From the NCBI RefSeq assembly GCF_029094525.1, contig NZ_CP119107.1, forward strand, positions 310,001 through 374,000: DNA of 64,000 bases, given 5' to 3'. Positions 7,947 to 17,400 of this stretch are shown piece by piece; position 1 is the stretch's first letter; every line of letters starts with the position of its first letter. Below the pieces are notes generated by a model. The model ran no database searches, had not been told where the DNA came from, and worked only from the letters and a program-made list of their open reading frames with translations. A program made the translations under genes and the position numbers. The DNA comes from Pullulanibacillus sp. KACC 23026 (GTDB taxonomy: Bacteria > Bacillota > Bacilli > Bacillales > Sporolactobacillaceae).

Positions 7947-7974
7947 TTGACTTTCTAAAAAAGCTATGTATAAT
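7947..7974 (+). promoter_or_regulatory. Sigma-A promoter of the arginine operon
   Basis: TTGACT (7947-7952), 16-base spacer, perfect TATAAT (7969-7974). It lies about 30 bases before the first T-box leader, giving a start near 7981. A second TATAAT (7982-7987) lacks a -35 partner. Confidence 0.85.
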
Positions 7975-8003
7975 CAAGTAGTATAATAAAACGTGACACA
8001 ATC

Positions 8004-8242
8004 AGTGACGAAGAGAGTAGTTGCGAAAGAGGCTATAGCGAATCAGGGATGGTGGAAGCCTGATGTCAATCACGCAATGAACCGCACTTCTGAGATGCCA
8101 GTCTGAATGAACAGTAGGGCTCGGCCGGGTCGCTCCGTTAAAGGCTTATGAGTGGATTCCGTTTCATACGGAATAATGAGAGTGGTACCGCGGATGAACA
8201 GCATTCGTCTCTTTTTTAATAAAAAGAGACGGGTGCTTTTTT
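8004..8242 (+). promoter_or_regulatory. T-box riboswitch 1, Arg specifier CGC
   Basis: A complete T-box leader: stem I begins near GACGAAGAGAGTAG, with the AGTA bulge strand. The opposite strand reads GAACCGCACTT, placing the specifier CGC at 8083-8085. The T-box sequence AGAGTGGTACCGCGG is at 8179-8193, one base off the usual AGGGTGGNACCGCGG. A terminator follows (8200-8242; GCATTCGTCTCTTTTT pairing with AAAAAGAGACGGGTGC, then T run). T-boxes read uncharged tRNA; CGC indicates tRNA-Arg, which suits the arg genes downstream. The specifier assignment is strengthened by the second leader having the same CGCACTT at the same place. Confidence 0.93.
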
Positions 8243-8289
8243 AATTTTTTGGATGGTCTATTACATGTCTCTTTCACATATAAAAAACT

Positions 8290-8307
8290 CATGAATAAAA
8301 AATCAAT
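8290..8307 (+). promoter_or_regulatory. ARG box (AhrC/ArgR operator)
   Basis: CATGAATAAAAAATCAAT matches 17 of 18 positions of the B. subtilis ARG box CATGAATAAAAATKCAAK. It sits between the terminator of T-box 1 and the start of T-box 2, just past a weak TATAAA (8279-8284). AhrC with arginine bound would act here on a second promoter or as a roadblock. Inference from sequence match and context. Confidence 0.75.
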
Positions 8308-8550
8308 GACAAAGAGAGTAGTTGTAATCGATTTGGCAAGCGATCCGGGGACGGTGTGAGCCCGGTACAGATCTTACAACGAAACGCACTTTGGAGATGT
8401 TCACTCGGAGGCTTGTCAAAGGCTTTAGAGTGGAACGGTTCGCCCCCGTTATAAGGTAAGAGTGGATCCCATAATATGGGGTAATAAGAGTGGTACCGCG
8501 GATGAACCCAACACATTCGTCTCTTTTTAAAGAGACGAGTGTGTTTTTTT
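8303..8550 (+). promoter_or_regulatory. T-box riboswitch 2, Arg specifier CGC
   Basis: A second full T-box leader starts about 60 bases after the first. It opens with AATGACAAAGAGAGTAG; the opposite strand GAAACGCACTT puts the specifier CGC at 8385-8387. The T-box AGAGTGGTACCGCGG is at 8487-8501 and is identical to the first. The terminator (8510-8550) pairs ACACATTCGTCTCTTT with AAAGAGACGAGTGTGT, followed by a T run. The stem I interiors of the two leaders differ considerably, so this is not a recent copy. Transcription must pass both leaders to reach argC from the 7947 promoter. Confidence 0.93.
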
Positions 8551-8682
8551 ATTGGGTCAAGAAACGACTTCTTTAGTTAAAAAATAACCGATAATGGTGC
8601 TGTCATAGAAGAAATATACGGAATACTGGAAAAAGGCGGTTAATTAAGAGAATAAAATGTGCGGTTTTGGAGGGAGAGGGAA

Positions 8683-9729
8683 ATGAACACGATTAGAGTT
8701 GGGATTGTTGGAGCAAATGGGTACAGCGGAGCAGAGTTAATTCGGTTATTATCCGCCCATCCTCACGTTAGCGTTGAGGTATTGATTTCACATTCGACGA
8801 GCGGTTTTGCTATAAAAGAGGTGTATCCGCATCTCACAAACATTGTGGAACATACGTTGGAATCAATGGCGGTAGAAAAAGTAGCAGAGCAAGTGGATTT
8901 CCTCTTTTTTGCTACACCATCTGGAGTGAGTAAGGATCTTTTGCCAGTGTTTGTCGAAAAAGACGTTCTGTGCATCGATCTCTCTGGGGATTTCCGATTG
9001 CATAATGCCGAAAGCTATGCCGAGTGGTACAACCAGGAGCGAACAGATTCTAAACTGCTTTCAAAATCGGTTTATGGACTCACTGAATTTAACCGGGAGC
9101 AAGTCCAACAAGCTCGTTGGCTCGCTAACCCTGGCTGTTATCCGACAGCAACCTTGTTAGGTATTCTTCCGGCAATTAAGATGAATCAAATTGAGCCAAA
9201 AGGCCTTGTGATTGATGGGAAGTCCGGTGTTTCTGGGGCAGGGAGAAAAGCATCGCTTGCCTCGCACTTTGGAGAAACGAACGAAAATCTCAAAATCTAT
9301 AAAGTGGGCAGGCACCAACACATTCCAGAAATTGAACAAATGATTGAAACGATAACGGGAGAAGCGATTCCTGTTACGTTTTCAACTCACCTCATTCCGA
9401 TGACGCGCGGCATTATGTGTACGATGTATGCAAACTTAAAAGCGCCCCTTAAAACGGAAGAGATGGTCGCAAGCTACAAGGAATTTTACCAAAACGATTC
9501 ATTCGTCAGAGTTAGGGAACCCGGTGTTTTTCCAGCGACCAAAGAGGTCTACGGTTCGAATTTCTGTGACATAGGCCTTCATGTGGATGAGCGAACGGGC
9601 CGTGTGACAATTGTTTCGGTGATTGACAATATGGTCAAAGGCGCTGCAGGCCAGGCTATTCAGAACATGAACCTCATGCTTGGCTTTGAGGAAACGACGG
9701 GTCTTAACTTTGTTCCTGTGTACCCATAA
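8683..9729 (+). CDS. argC: N-acetyl-gamma-glutamyl-phosphate reductase
   Basis: ArgC reduces N-acetylglutamyl phosphate to the semialdehyde with NADPH, third step of arginine synthesis. The 348-residue protein starts with a Rossmann motif (VGIVGANGYSGAELIRLL, residues 5-22), has the active-site Cys152 in NPGCYPTATLLG, and the substrate-binding HRHxxEI equivalent GRHQHIPEIEQ. ATG 8683 is used because GGAGGGAGAGGG lies just upstream; the frame extends further back without a ribosome site. First gene after the two T-box leaders and first of the arg operon. argJ starts 60 bases downstream. Confidence 0.97.
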   Translation: MNTIRVGIVGANGYSGAELIRLLSAHPHVSVEVLISHSTSGFAIKEVYPHLTNIVEHTLESMAVEKVAEQVDFLFFATPSGVSKDLLPVFVEKDVLCIDLSGDFRLHNAESYAEWYNQERTDSKLLSKSVYGLTEFNREQVQQARWLANPGCYPTATLLGILPAIKMNQIEPKGLVIDGKSGVSGAGRKASLASHFGETNENLKIYKVGRHQHIPEIEQMIETITGEAIPVTFSTHLIPMTRGIMCTMYANLKAPLKTEEMVASYKEFYQNDSFVRVREPGVFPATKEVYGSNFCDIGLHVDERTGRVTIVSVIDNMVKGAAGQAIQNMNLMLGFEETTGLNFVPVYP

Positions 9730-9789
9730 CGACGATTGACAACATAGAAACTAACAAACTATTTTACCACCCCGGGGAGGGTTTAACTT

Positions 9790-11037
9790 ATGACAGAGGC
9801 AAAGAGTTTAACGCTTGATAAAGATAAACAAACTAGTTTGACCGTTTTAGATGAAGGCGGAGTGACTTCGCCAAAAGGCTTTCGAGCAAGCGGTCTTCAT
9901 TGCGGACTCCGCAAAACCCGCTTAGATCTTGGCTGGCTGTATTCGGATGTGCCAGCTGCAGCATGCGGTGTTTATACAACTAACGTCTTTCAAGCGGCGC
10001 CGCTGCTTGTGACGAAAGAAAGTCTCAGTCAAGAAAATAAGCTTCAAGCTATATTAGTTAATTCAGGAAACGCGAATGCGTGCACCGGTCAAGAAGGGCT
10101 TTCGAATGCCTATGAATCTCGCACTGACTTCGCCAAGCAATTCGGTATTCCAGAACATTATATTTCAGTCGTTTCAACGGGTGTCATTGGTCAGCAGCTG
10201 CCAATGGAAAAGCTGAAACAAGGAATTAAGAACATCGGAATACTCGAAAATGACGCGGCTTCTTTTGAAAAAGCGATTTTAACGACCGATACCGTAACGA
10301 AGCATCTCGCTGTGGAACTAGAGATTGATGGTAAAACGGTGACGATCGGCGGAGCGGCAAAAGGTTCTGGGATGATTCATCCGAACATGGCAACTATGCT
10401 TGGCTTTGTGACAACTGACGCCAATGTCGTTCAAGAAGATCTTTACGACGCATTAAAAGAAGTGACCAATTCAACGTTTAATATGATTACCGTTGACGGG
10501 GATATGAGCACAAACGATATGGTGTTGGTTTTGGCGAATGGCCTGGCTGGAAATGAACCTTTATCAAAGGCACATCCAGAGTGGGAGACGTTTAAGAACG
10601 GCTTAGCATTCGTGAGTGAGGCCTTAGCTAAGAAAATCGCACGAGATGGTGAAGGCGCGACAAAACTGATTGAAGTCCAGGTTACTGGAGCTCTAGAAGT
10701 TGAGGCCGCTAAAGTGATTGCCAAAACAATCGTTGGCTCAAGCTTAGTCAAAACAGCCATTTATGGGACGGATGCTAACTGGGGACGTATCATTTGTGCG
10801 GTCGGCTACAGCGGCAAACCGATTGATCCAACTAACATTCATGTGGCAATAGGTCCAGTGGAGGTTGTAAAAGACGGGGTTCCGCTTCCGTTTGATGAAG
10901 ATATAGCAAAAGCCTACTTAGAAAATGAACATGTACAGATCTTTGTGAATTTGAATCAAGGGCAGCATACTGCAACAGCGTGGGGCTGTGATTTAACGTA
11001 TGACTACGTCAAAATCAACGCGATGTATCGGACTTAA
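9790..11037 (+). CDS. argJ: Bifunctional glutamate N-acetyltransferase / ornithine acetyltransferase
   Basis: ArgJ recycles the acetyl group from N-acetylornithine to glutamate and in many Bacillales also makes N-acetylglutamate from acetyl-CoA. The 415-residue precursor cleaves itself autocatalytically; the cleavage nucleophile is the Thr in MIHPNMATMLGF (Thr202 here), with KGSGMIHP just before it. N-terminal GFRASGLHCG and LVNSGNANACTGQEG (about residues 92-106) are also typical. The start has GGGGAGGG 9 bases upstream. No separate argA-like gene is in the operon, consistent with a bifunctional ArgJ, though that is inferred. Confidence 0.97.
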   Translation: MTEAKSLTLDKDKQTSLTVLDEGGVTSPKGFRASGLHCGLRKTRLDLGWLYSDVPAAACGVYTTNVFQAAPLLVTKESLSQENKLQAILVNSGNANACTGQEGLSNAYESRTDFAKQFGIPEHYISVVSTGVIGQQLPMEKLKQGIKNIGILENDAASFEKAILTTDTVTKHLAVELEIDGKTVTIGGAAKGSGMIHPNMATMLGFVTTDANVVQEDLYDALKEVTNSTFNMITVDGDMSTNDMVLVLANGLAGNEPLSKAHPEWETFKNGLAFVSEALAKKIARDGEGATKLIEVQVTGALEVEAAKVIAKTIVGSSLVKTAIYGTDANWGRIICAVGYSGKPIDPTNIHVAIGPVEVVKDGVPLPFDEDIAKAYLENEHVQIFVNLNQGQHTATAWGCDLTYDYVKINAMYRT

Positions 11038-11050
11038 GGAGGGGGAAACG

Positions 11051-11863
11051 GTGAAAAAATACCTAGTCATCAAGAGTGGCGGGAGTATTCTTGACCAGTT
11101 GCCGGATTCCTTTTATCAAACGATTAAAGAGTTGAGTGAAGGAGATGAGTGGCAGCCGGTTCTAGTTCACGGCGGAGGCCCGCATATATCTCATCTTTTA
11201 ACACAACTTGACGTTCCCATTGAATTTAACAGCGGCTTGCGCGTTACCAGTGAAGCAGTCTTAGATATTGTTGAAATGGTTTTATGCGGGTCGGTTAACA
11301 AACAAATTGTTCGAAATCTTGCGAACGCCGGGGCTAAAGCGCTCGGGATCAGTGGAATGGACGGCTCACTTCTTTATGCCGAACCGATGGATAAAACGGG
11401 CAGCCTTGGCTATGTAGGCGAGGTGACAAAGGTGGAACCAAGTGTAATTCAGGAAGTCGTCTCGCTCGGCTATGTACCTGTTGTCGCACCGCTTGCTTTA
11501 GGGGAGAACGGCCAACGGTATAACATAAACGGCGATCTCGCGGCGGCGGCTGTCGCCAAGGCACTGAATGGATCCCTCTGCTTCGTCAGTAATATTGACG
11601 GGGTGCTTGCCGAAGAAAAGGGCGAAAGAAGTGTTATTCCTGAATTGACTCAAGAGGAGGCAAGCGATCTTATTGTTCAAGGCATCATTTACGGCGGCAT
11701 GATCCCAAAAGTACAATCAGCTCTCGACAGTCTCTTTGCCGGAGCTCAAGAAGTGGTCATTCTAAACGGATTAAAGGAACAAAGCTTGCGAGAGTTTACA
11801 GAAGGCAAACCAGTCGGAACACGATTCGTAAAAGCTTCAACTAAAAAGACGGTACGGAAGTAA
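11051..11863 (+). CDS. argB: Acetylglutamate kinase
   Basis: ArgB phosphorylates N-acetylglutamate, the second and usually controlled step of the pathway. The 270-residue protein shows the amino-acid-kinase features: KSGGSILDQL at the N-terminus, VHGGGPHISHLL (about residues 37-48), RVTSEAVLDIVEMVL, NINGDLAAAAVAKAL and FVSNIDGVL. The GTG at 11051 is chosen because AAGGAGG immediately precedes it with the right spacing; the frame runs back into argJ without a site. Starts 13 bases after the argJ stop. Short form without the N-terminal helix found in arginine-inhibited hexameric kinases, suggesting weak feedback inhibition (inference). Confidence 0.96.
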   Translation: MKKYLVIKSGGSILDQLPDSFYQTIKELSEGDEWQPVLVHGGGPHISHLLTQLDVPIEFNSGLRVTSEAVLDIVEMVLCGSVNKQIVRNLANAGAKALGISGMDGSLLYAEPMDKTGSLGYVGEVTKVEPSVIQEVVSLGYVPVVAPLALGENGQRYNINGDLAAAAVAKALNGSLCFVSNIDGVLAEEKGERSVIPELTQEEASDLIVQGIIYGGMIPKVQSALDSLFAGAQEVVILNGLKEQSLREFTEGKPVGTRFVKASTKKTVRK

Positions 11864-11878
11864 AAGGAGGCTGTAAAG

Positions 11879-13063
11879 ATGAGCAGTGAAACGACAACGA
11901 TTAATCCATTAATGGCGACCTATAATCGCTTCCCACTCACTCTTGTAAAAGGAAAGGGCAGTCATGTTTGGGATGACAAAGGCGAACAATACCTCGATTT
12001 TACATCCGGCATTGCGACCTGTAATCTCGGTCACGTTCCTGAGACAGTCAAAAATGCCTTGCAGGAACAGTTGAATAACCTTTGGCATATTTCGAATCTT
12101 TACCATATTCCGAGCCAAGAAGCCTTGGCGAAGAAACTCACTGATGTAAGCTGCTTTGATCAAGTGTTTTTTTGTAACAGCGGTGCTGAAGCAAATGAAG
12201 GGGCCATCAAGCTTGCACGACGCTATGCACAAAAAGTGAAGAAGACAGACGCTTATGAAGTGGTCACTTTCACGCAATCCTTTCATGGGCGGACGCTTGG
12301 AACGCTATCTGCTACAGGTCAACCTAAAATACAGGATGGCTTTTATCCGCTCCTAAATGGATTCCGCTACCTGCCATACAATGATGTGGATGCACTAAAA
12401 GATCTTAAAGGTGATAAAACTTGCGCCGTTCTTTTAGAGCTCGTTCAAGGTGAGGGCGGCGTTATTCCAGCGGATGCGGATTGGATTCAAGCGCTAAAGC
12501 AAACTTGTGAAGACGAAGGGCTCCTCTTTATGGTCGATGAAATTCAAACAGGAGTCGGGCGGACAGGAACGCTTTTTGCTTATGAGCAATACGGAATTGA
12601 ACCCGATGTGATGACTTTAGCCAAAGGGCTTGGTAATGGGATTCCAATCGGGGCCGTTTTGGCCAAAGCAGAAGTGGCTCAAGCCTTTGGTCCAGGAAGC
12701 CACGGCAGCACTTTTGGCGGTAACCCGATGGCAACGACATCCGGAGTGACTGTCTTAAAGGAAATGACGGAAACGGATGTTCTGGCACATAGCCAAATAA
12801 TTTCTGAACTTTTATTTGCAGGGTTAAACGAACTTAAAGATAAATACCCCGATCAATTCCTGGATGTCCGAGGAAGGGGCTTATTGGTAGGTGTCCAAAC
12901 GGCATGTCCAGCAATAGACATCGTCAATAAGGCAAGAGATAAAAAGTTGCTTGTGCTTGTAGCAGGGGCCAACGTCTTACGAATCTTACCGCCGCTTACC
13001 GCTACAGCAGAAGATGTCCAAACCTTTTTAAGTATTATGGAAGAGATCTTGAACGAAGGCTAG
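11879..13063 (+). CDS. argD: Acetylornithine aminotransferase
   Basis: ArgD is a class III PLP-dependent transaminase that turns N-acetylglutamate semialdehyde into N-acetylornithine. The 394-residue sequence contains FTSGIATCNLGH, the phosphate-binding NSGAEANEGAIKLARR (about residues 98-113), SFHGRTLG, MVDEIQTGVGRTG with the PLP Asp, and the Schiff-base Lys in MTLAKGLGNGIPIGA. AAAGGAGGCTGTAAAG precedes the ATG. It follows argB by 15 bases. After its stop the operon is interrupted by about 290 bases of TAACGGA hairpin repeats before carA. Confidence 0.96.
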   Translation: MSSETTTINPLMATYNRFPLTLVKGKGSHVWDDKGEQYLDFTSGIATCNLGHVPETVKNALQEQLNNLWHISNLYHIPSQEALAKKLTDVSCFDQVFFCNSGAEANEGAIKLARRYAQKVKKTDAYEVVTFTQSFHGRTLGTLSATGQPKIQDGFYPLLNGFRYLPYNDVDALKDLKGDKTCAVLLELVQGEGGVIPADADWIQALKQTCEDEGLLFMVDEIQTGVGRTGTLFAYEQYGIEPDVMTLAKGLGNGIPIGAVLAKAEVAQAFGPGSHGSTFGGNPMATTSGVTVLKEMTETDVLAHSQIISELLFAGLNELKDKYPDQFLDVRGRGLLVGVQTACPAIDIVNKARDKKLLVLVAGANVLRILPPLTATAEDVQTFLSIMEEILNEG

Positions 13064-13109
13064 AAATAGAGGACTTACGGTATTCATCTCCGCGCCTCCC
13101 TTGACTCCC

Positions 13110-13292
13110 TGTAACGGACATTGACTCCGTTACAAGGAGAAAATGCTAGGGCTCTTCGGTGTAACGGACACTGACTCCGTTACAAGGGGAAAAGGAAGGC
13201 AACATGAACGAAAAAGTGTTAACGGACTGGATGTCCGTTAGAAATTAGAAACACCGGAAAAAGGGGCTGTAACGGACTGAGTGTCCGTTACA
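13110..13292. repeat. Four TAACGGA...TCCGTTA hairpin repeats
   Basis: Four short palindromes lie between argD and carA. Copies at 13110-13134 and 13160-13184 are TGTAACGGA, seven bases, TCCGTTACA. The copy at 13220-13240 is TAACGGAC, five bases, GTCCGTTA. The copy at 13268-13292 is TGTAACGGAC, five bases, GTCCGTTACA. The arms match while loops differ in length and sequence, so each hairpin is kept as a structure. None is followed by a T run. A half copy (ATGTCCGTTACA) occurs at about 23079-23095. Confidence 0.9.
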
Positions 13293-13310
13293 ATGCCCGC
13301 TCACGGTAAT

Positions 13311-13326
13311 GGGAGGACGTCCTCCC
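13311..13326. promoter_or_regulatory. Perfect 16-bp palindrome before carA
   Basis: GGGAGGACGTCCTCCC is fully self-complementary and lies 31 bases before the carA start. It could be a dimeric repressor site or RNA hairpin. No regulator can be named. Confidence 0.35.
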
Positions 13327-13356
13327 AAAGTCAAACAAAAATGGAGGCAGGCAGAA

Positions 13357-14439
13357 GTGAAAAAGGGTTATTTAGTCTTGGAATCAGGAGACCTCTTTGA
13401 AGGCACTCATGTAGGCCAGCACACTCATACAACGGGTGAAGTAGTATTTAATACAGGGATGACAGGCTATCAGGAAATGCTTACGGATCCTTCCTATGCC
13501 GGACAAATTCTCACTTTCTGCTACCCGCTCATTGGAAATTACGGCGTAAATAAGCAGGATGATGAGGGACCGGCCTTGCACTTATCCGGCGTTGTTCTGA
13601 GTCACCTGGCCACACAGCCGAGTCATTATTTATCAACCAAAACCTTTTTAAAACACATGAATGATTCAGGCATCCCAGTTTTGGCGGATGTCGATACTCG
13701 GGCAGTGGTTAAGAAAATCCGTCACGCCGGAACAATGAGAGGCGTTCTGACGCTTAACCCGGATGACGTTTCATTTACGCCGAAACTGCAAGGACTTGAT
13801 TTAATCAAAAAGGTGTCTTCTGAAAAAGTCGAGCACTACAAAGGCAGTGGCCCACATGTTGTCTTAATCAATTATGGAAGCAAGAAATCAATCTTAACGG
13901 CCTTGCTTCATGCAGGCTGTGAAGTGACGGTTGTGCCTTATCATATAACGTTTAATGAACTTAAGTCATTAAAACCAACAGGTGTTGTCCTGAGCAATGG
14001 ACCGGGCAATCCGATGGCTTTAAAGCCTTATTTTAACGAAATTAAGAAAATTTCAGAGACGTATCCGACGCTCGGTATTTGTTTGGGCCACCAGCTGATT
14101 GCACTCGCCCATGGTGCTGAAACAGAAAAATTACTGTTCGGCCATCGCGGCGGCAATCACCCTGTTAAAGAGTTAGAAACAGGGAAGGTGTGGATGACGT
14201 CCCAAAATCACAGCTTTGTTGTCAAAGAAGCAAGCATTGATACAACAAAATTTGAGGTCAGCTATCGCAACGTCAATGACAAGTCAGTGGAAGGGTTAAA
14301 AGCGAAGCACTTGCCAATCGAAACGGTGCAGTTCCACCCTGAAGCTCACCCTGGTCCAACTGACACGGAACACATTTTTGATCGTTTTATACACAAGATT
14401 AAACATGCAGGAGAGTCTAGCTATGCCATTACGTACTGA
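13357..14439 (+). CDS. carA: Carbamoyl-phosphate synthase small (glutaminase) subunit
   Basis: CarA hydrolyses glutamine and channels ammonia to CarB for carbamoyl phosphate. Its place in the arg operon marks it as the arginine-specific enzyme; the pyrimidine one would be in the pyr operon. The 360-residue protein has the N-terminal CPSase small domain (GEVVFNTGMTGYQEMLTDPSY) and a C-terminal class I glutaminase with nucleophile Cys242 in GICLGHQLIALAHG and the later His/Glu in QFHPEAHPGP. Start GTG 13357 has GGAGG 9 bases upstream; the ORF could extend to 13309 but without a site. carB overlaps its last 17 bases. Confidence 0.95.
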   Translation: MKKGYLVLESGDLFEGTHVGQHTHTTGEVVFNTGMTGYQEMLTDPSYAGQILTFCYPLIGNYGVNKQDDEGPALHLSGVVLSHLATQPSHYLSTKTFLKHMNDSGIPVLADVDTRAVVKKIRHAGTMRGVLTLNPDDVSFTPKLQGLDLIKKVSSEKVEHYKGSGPHVVLINYGSKKSILTALLHAGCEVTVVPYHITFNELKSLKPTGVVLSNGPGNPMALKPYFNEIKKISETYPTLGICLGHQLIALAHGAETEKLLFGHRGGNHPVKELETGKVWMTSQNHSFVVKEASIDTTKFEVSYRNVNDKSVEGLKAKHLPIETVQFHPEAHPGPTDTEHIFDRFIHKIKHAGESSYAITY

Positions 14440-17400
14440 TCTGAAAAAAGTATTAGTCATAGGTTCAGGCCCCATTGTCATTGGGCAGGCCGCTGAATTT
14501 GATTATGCCGGCACGCAAGCCTGTCTGGCATTAAAAGAAGAAAATATCGAGGTCGTCCTCGTTAATAATAATCCCGCTACAATCATGACCGATGAACAAA
14601 TCGCTGATCACGTCTATATTGAACCGCTGACCCCTGAATCGATCGAAAAAATCATTCAGAAGGAAAAGCCTCAAGGATTAATTGGAACACTTGGCGGTCA
14701 AACCGGATTAAACCTCACCGTAGCACTGTCTGAACAGGGCATTCTTGAAAAATATAATGTCGAGCTGCTCGGCACTTCCTTAATCTCCATCCAAAAAGGT
14801 GAGGATCGGGAAATGTTTCGCCAATTAATGCTCGATATTGAAGAGCCGATTTGCGAATCAGAAATTATTCATTCTTTTGAAGAAGGGAAAGCCTTTGTCG
14901 AACAGATTGGTTATCCGGTTATCATCCGTCCCGCTTATACGCTCGGAGGAGCAGGCGGCGGTTTTGCCAATAACGAAGAAGAGCTTAAGCGAGTTTTAAC
15001 AAGCGGTCTTTCCGCAAGTCCCATTCATCAAGTGTTGATTGAAAAGAGTATTAAAGGATGGAAAGAGATTGAGTACGAGGTCATGCGTGATGCCAATGAT
15101 ACATGCATCATCGTCTGCAACATGGAAAACATGGATCCGGTTGGTGTACACACTGGCGATTCCATCGTTGTGGCTCCTTCTCAAACGCTGACCGACAATC
15201 AATACCAAATGCTCCGCGCTTCATCGTTAAAAATTATCCGGGCGCTCGGCATTGTCGGCGGCTGTAATATTCAGTTCGCACTCGATCCCGTTTCAGAAGA
15301 TTATGTCATCATCGAGGTGAATCCTCGTGTGAGCCGTTCTTCCGCTTTAGCATCAAAGGCAACCGGCTACCCGATTGCGAGAATGGCGGCCAAATGTGCG
15401 ATTGGGTTTCATCTGGATGAACTCTTAAATCCTATTACGGGGAATACTTATGCATCATTTGAACCCGCTCTTGATTACATCGTCGTGAAACTTCCGCGTT
15501 TTCCGTTTGATAAGTTTACCGAAGCAGATCGGAAGCTGGGCACACAGATGAAGGCAACGGGTGAGGTGATGGCGATTGACCGGACCTTTGAAGGGGCTCT
15601 TAATAAAGGTCTTCGTTCCTTAGAATTAGGGCTGAACAGTCTTGAATGGAAGGGTTTTATGAGTGCCTCGGCGGATGAGTTGAAACTTAATCTCACAAAT
15701 GCAACGGATCTTCGCCTGTTTGCCATTGCTGAGCTATTAAAACGCGGGGAATCCATTGAAACCATCCATGCGCTTACACAAATGGATCCATGGTTTTTAT
15801 ATGGTGTACAGAATATCCTCACCACTGAGAAAGAGCTCAGCAACACTGAATTTGCTCGCTTAACAGTGGATCAGCTCAAATCAGCCAAGCGGATGAACAT
15901 TAGCGATGCCAGATTGGCACAGCTCTTATCTGTTACCGAAAAAGAGGTTAGTGAAAAGCGTAAAGGCTGGGGCATTCTTCCGGTCTATAAACTAGTCGAT
16001 ACGTGTGCAGGCGAGTTTGTAGCGGAGACCCCTTACTATTACTCCACCTGGCATGGGGAAGATGAAGCGCTCGTCAGTAATCGGCCCAAAATATTAGTCG
16101 TAGGCTCTGGACCGATTCGCATCGGACAGGGTGTTGAATTTGATTATTGTTCAGTTCATGCAACATTTGCCGTGAAGAAACTTGGGTTTGAGGCCGTCGT
16201 CGTCAATAACAATCCAGAAACGGTCAGCACGGATTATGCCACAGCGGACCGCCTCTACTTTGATCCGTTAACGTTAGAGGATTTACTGCACGTGATTGAA
16301 AAGGAAAACGTACAAGGTGTTTTGCTCCAGTTTGGCGGCCAAACGGCGGTTAATCTCGCAGAAAAACTTGAGGCAGAAGGTGTTCCGATTCTCGGAACCA
16401 CAGCTGACATGATCGACGCATTAGAGGACCGGGAGCGATTTTATAAGGTGTTAAAGGAATTAAACATTCCTCACATTCAAGGAGAGATTGTCGAGAGTCC
16501 AGCCGAATTAAAAGAAGCGGCGGGCCGCCTCGGGTTTCCGATCCTTAGTCGACCTTCTTACGTCATTGGCGGTCAGTCGATGTTCATCTTTTATGATGAA
16601 GCAGAGCTTGACAGGGCCTTAACGTTTCATTTTCAGGATGACCGCATGTGGCCGCTGCTTGTTGACAGCTACCTTCCTGGTATGGAATTTGAAGTCGATG
16701 CCGTCAGTGATGGCAGTGACATTGTTATTCCTGGTATTTTTGAACATGTGGAGCGGGCAGGGGTTCACTCCGGTGACAGCACAGCGATCTTCCCACCTGT
16801 CAACTTGCCGGAATCGGTACAGCAGCTAGCGGTTACTTATACGGAAAAGATTTGCAAAGCTTGTTCGATTAAAGGTCTAATGAATATTCAATTTGTGTAT
16901 GCCAATGAAACATTATATGTTCTGGAGGTTAATCCGCGAGCATCCCGAACGATTCCAATAATTAGTAAGGTGACCGGTTTTCCTATGGTCGAAGCCGCTG
17001 TTCGGGTCCAGCTCGGTCAGTCCGTCAAATCCTTTACTAAGGTGCAAGGCTTACTCACGCCGCCTGCCTACTATTCTGTCAAAGCTCCTGTGTTCTCCTC
17101 ATCCAAGCTTAATGGGGTGGATCCGGTGCTCGGACCTGAGATGAAATCGACAGGTGAAAGCCTCGGTCTCGGTTATTCAGTCGGAGAGGCGCTGACAAAA
17201 GCCGTGTTTTTAGGAGAAGCGAATCCTTTCAGTCAATCGACAACTAAGAAGACCATTATTTGTTCGATTAATTCGCGAGAGCTTGAAGAAAGCTATGGTC
17301 TTATAAAAGAGCTGATTGAACGTGGATTTGACATGACGGCTACGGCAAAAACGGCTGAGTTTTATGAGCAAAAAGGACTTCCGATCAAGAAAAAGGTCTT

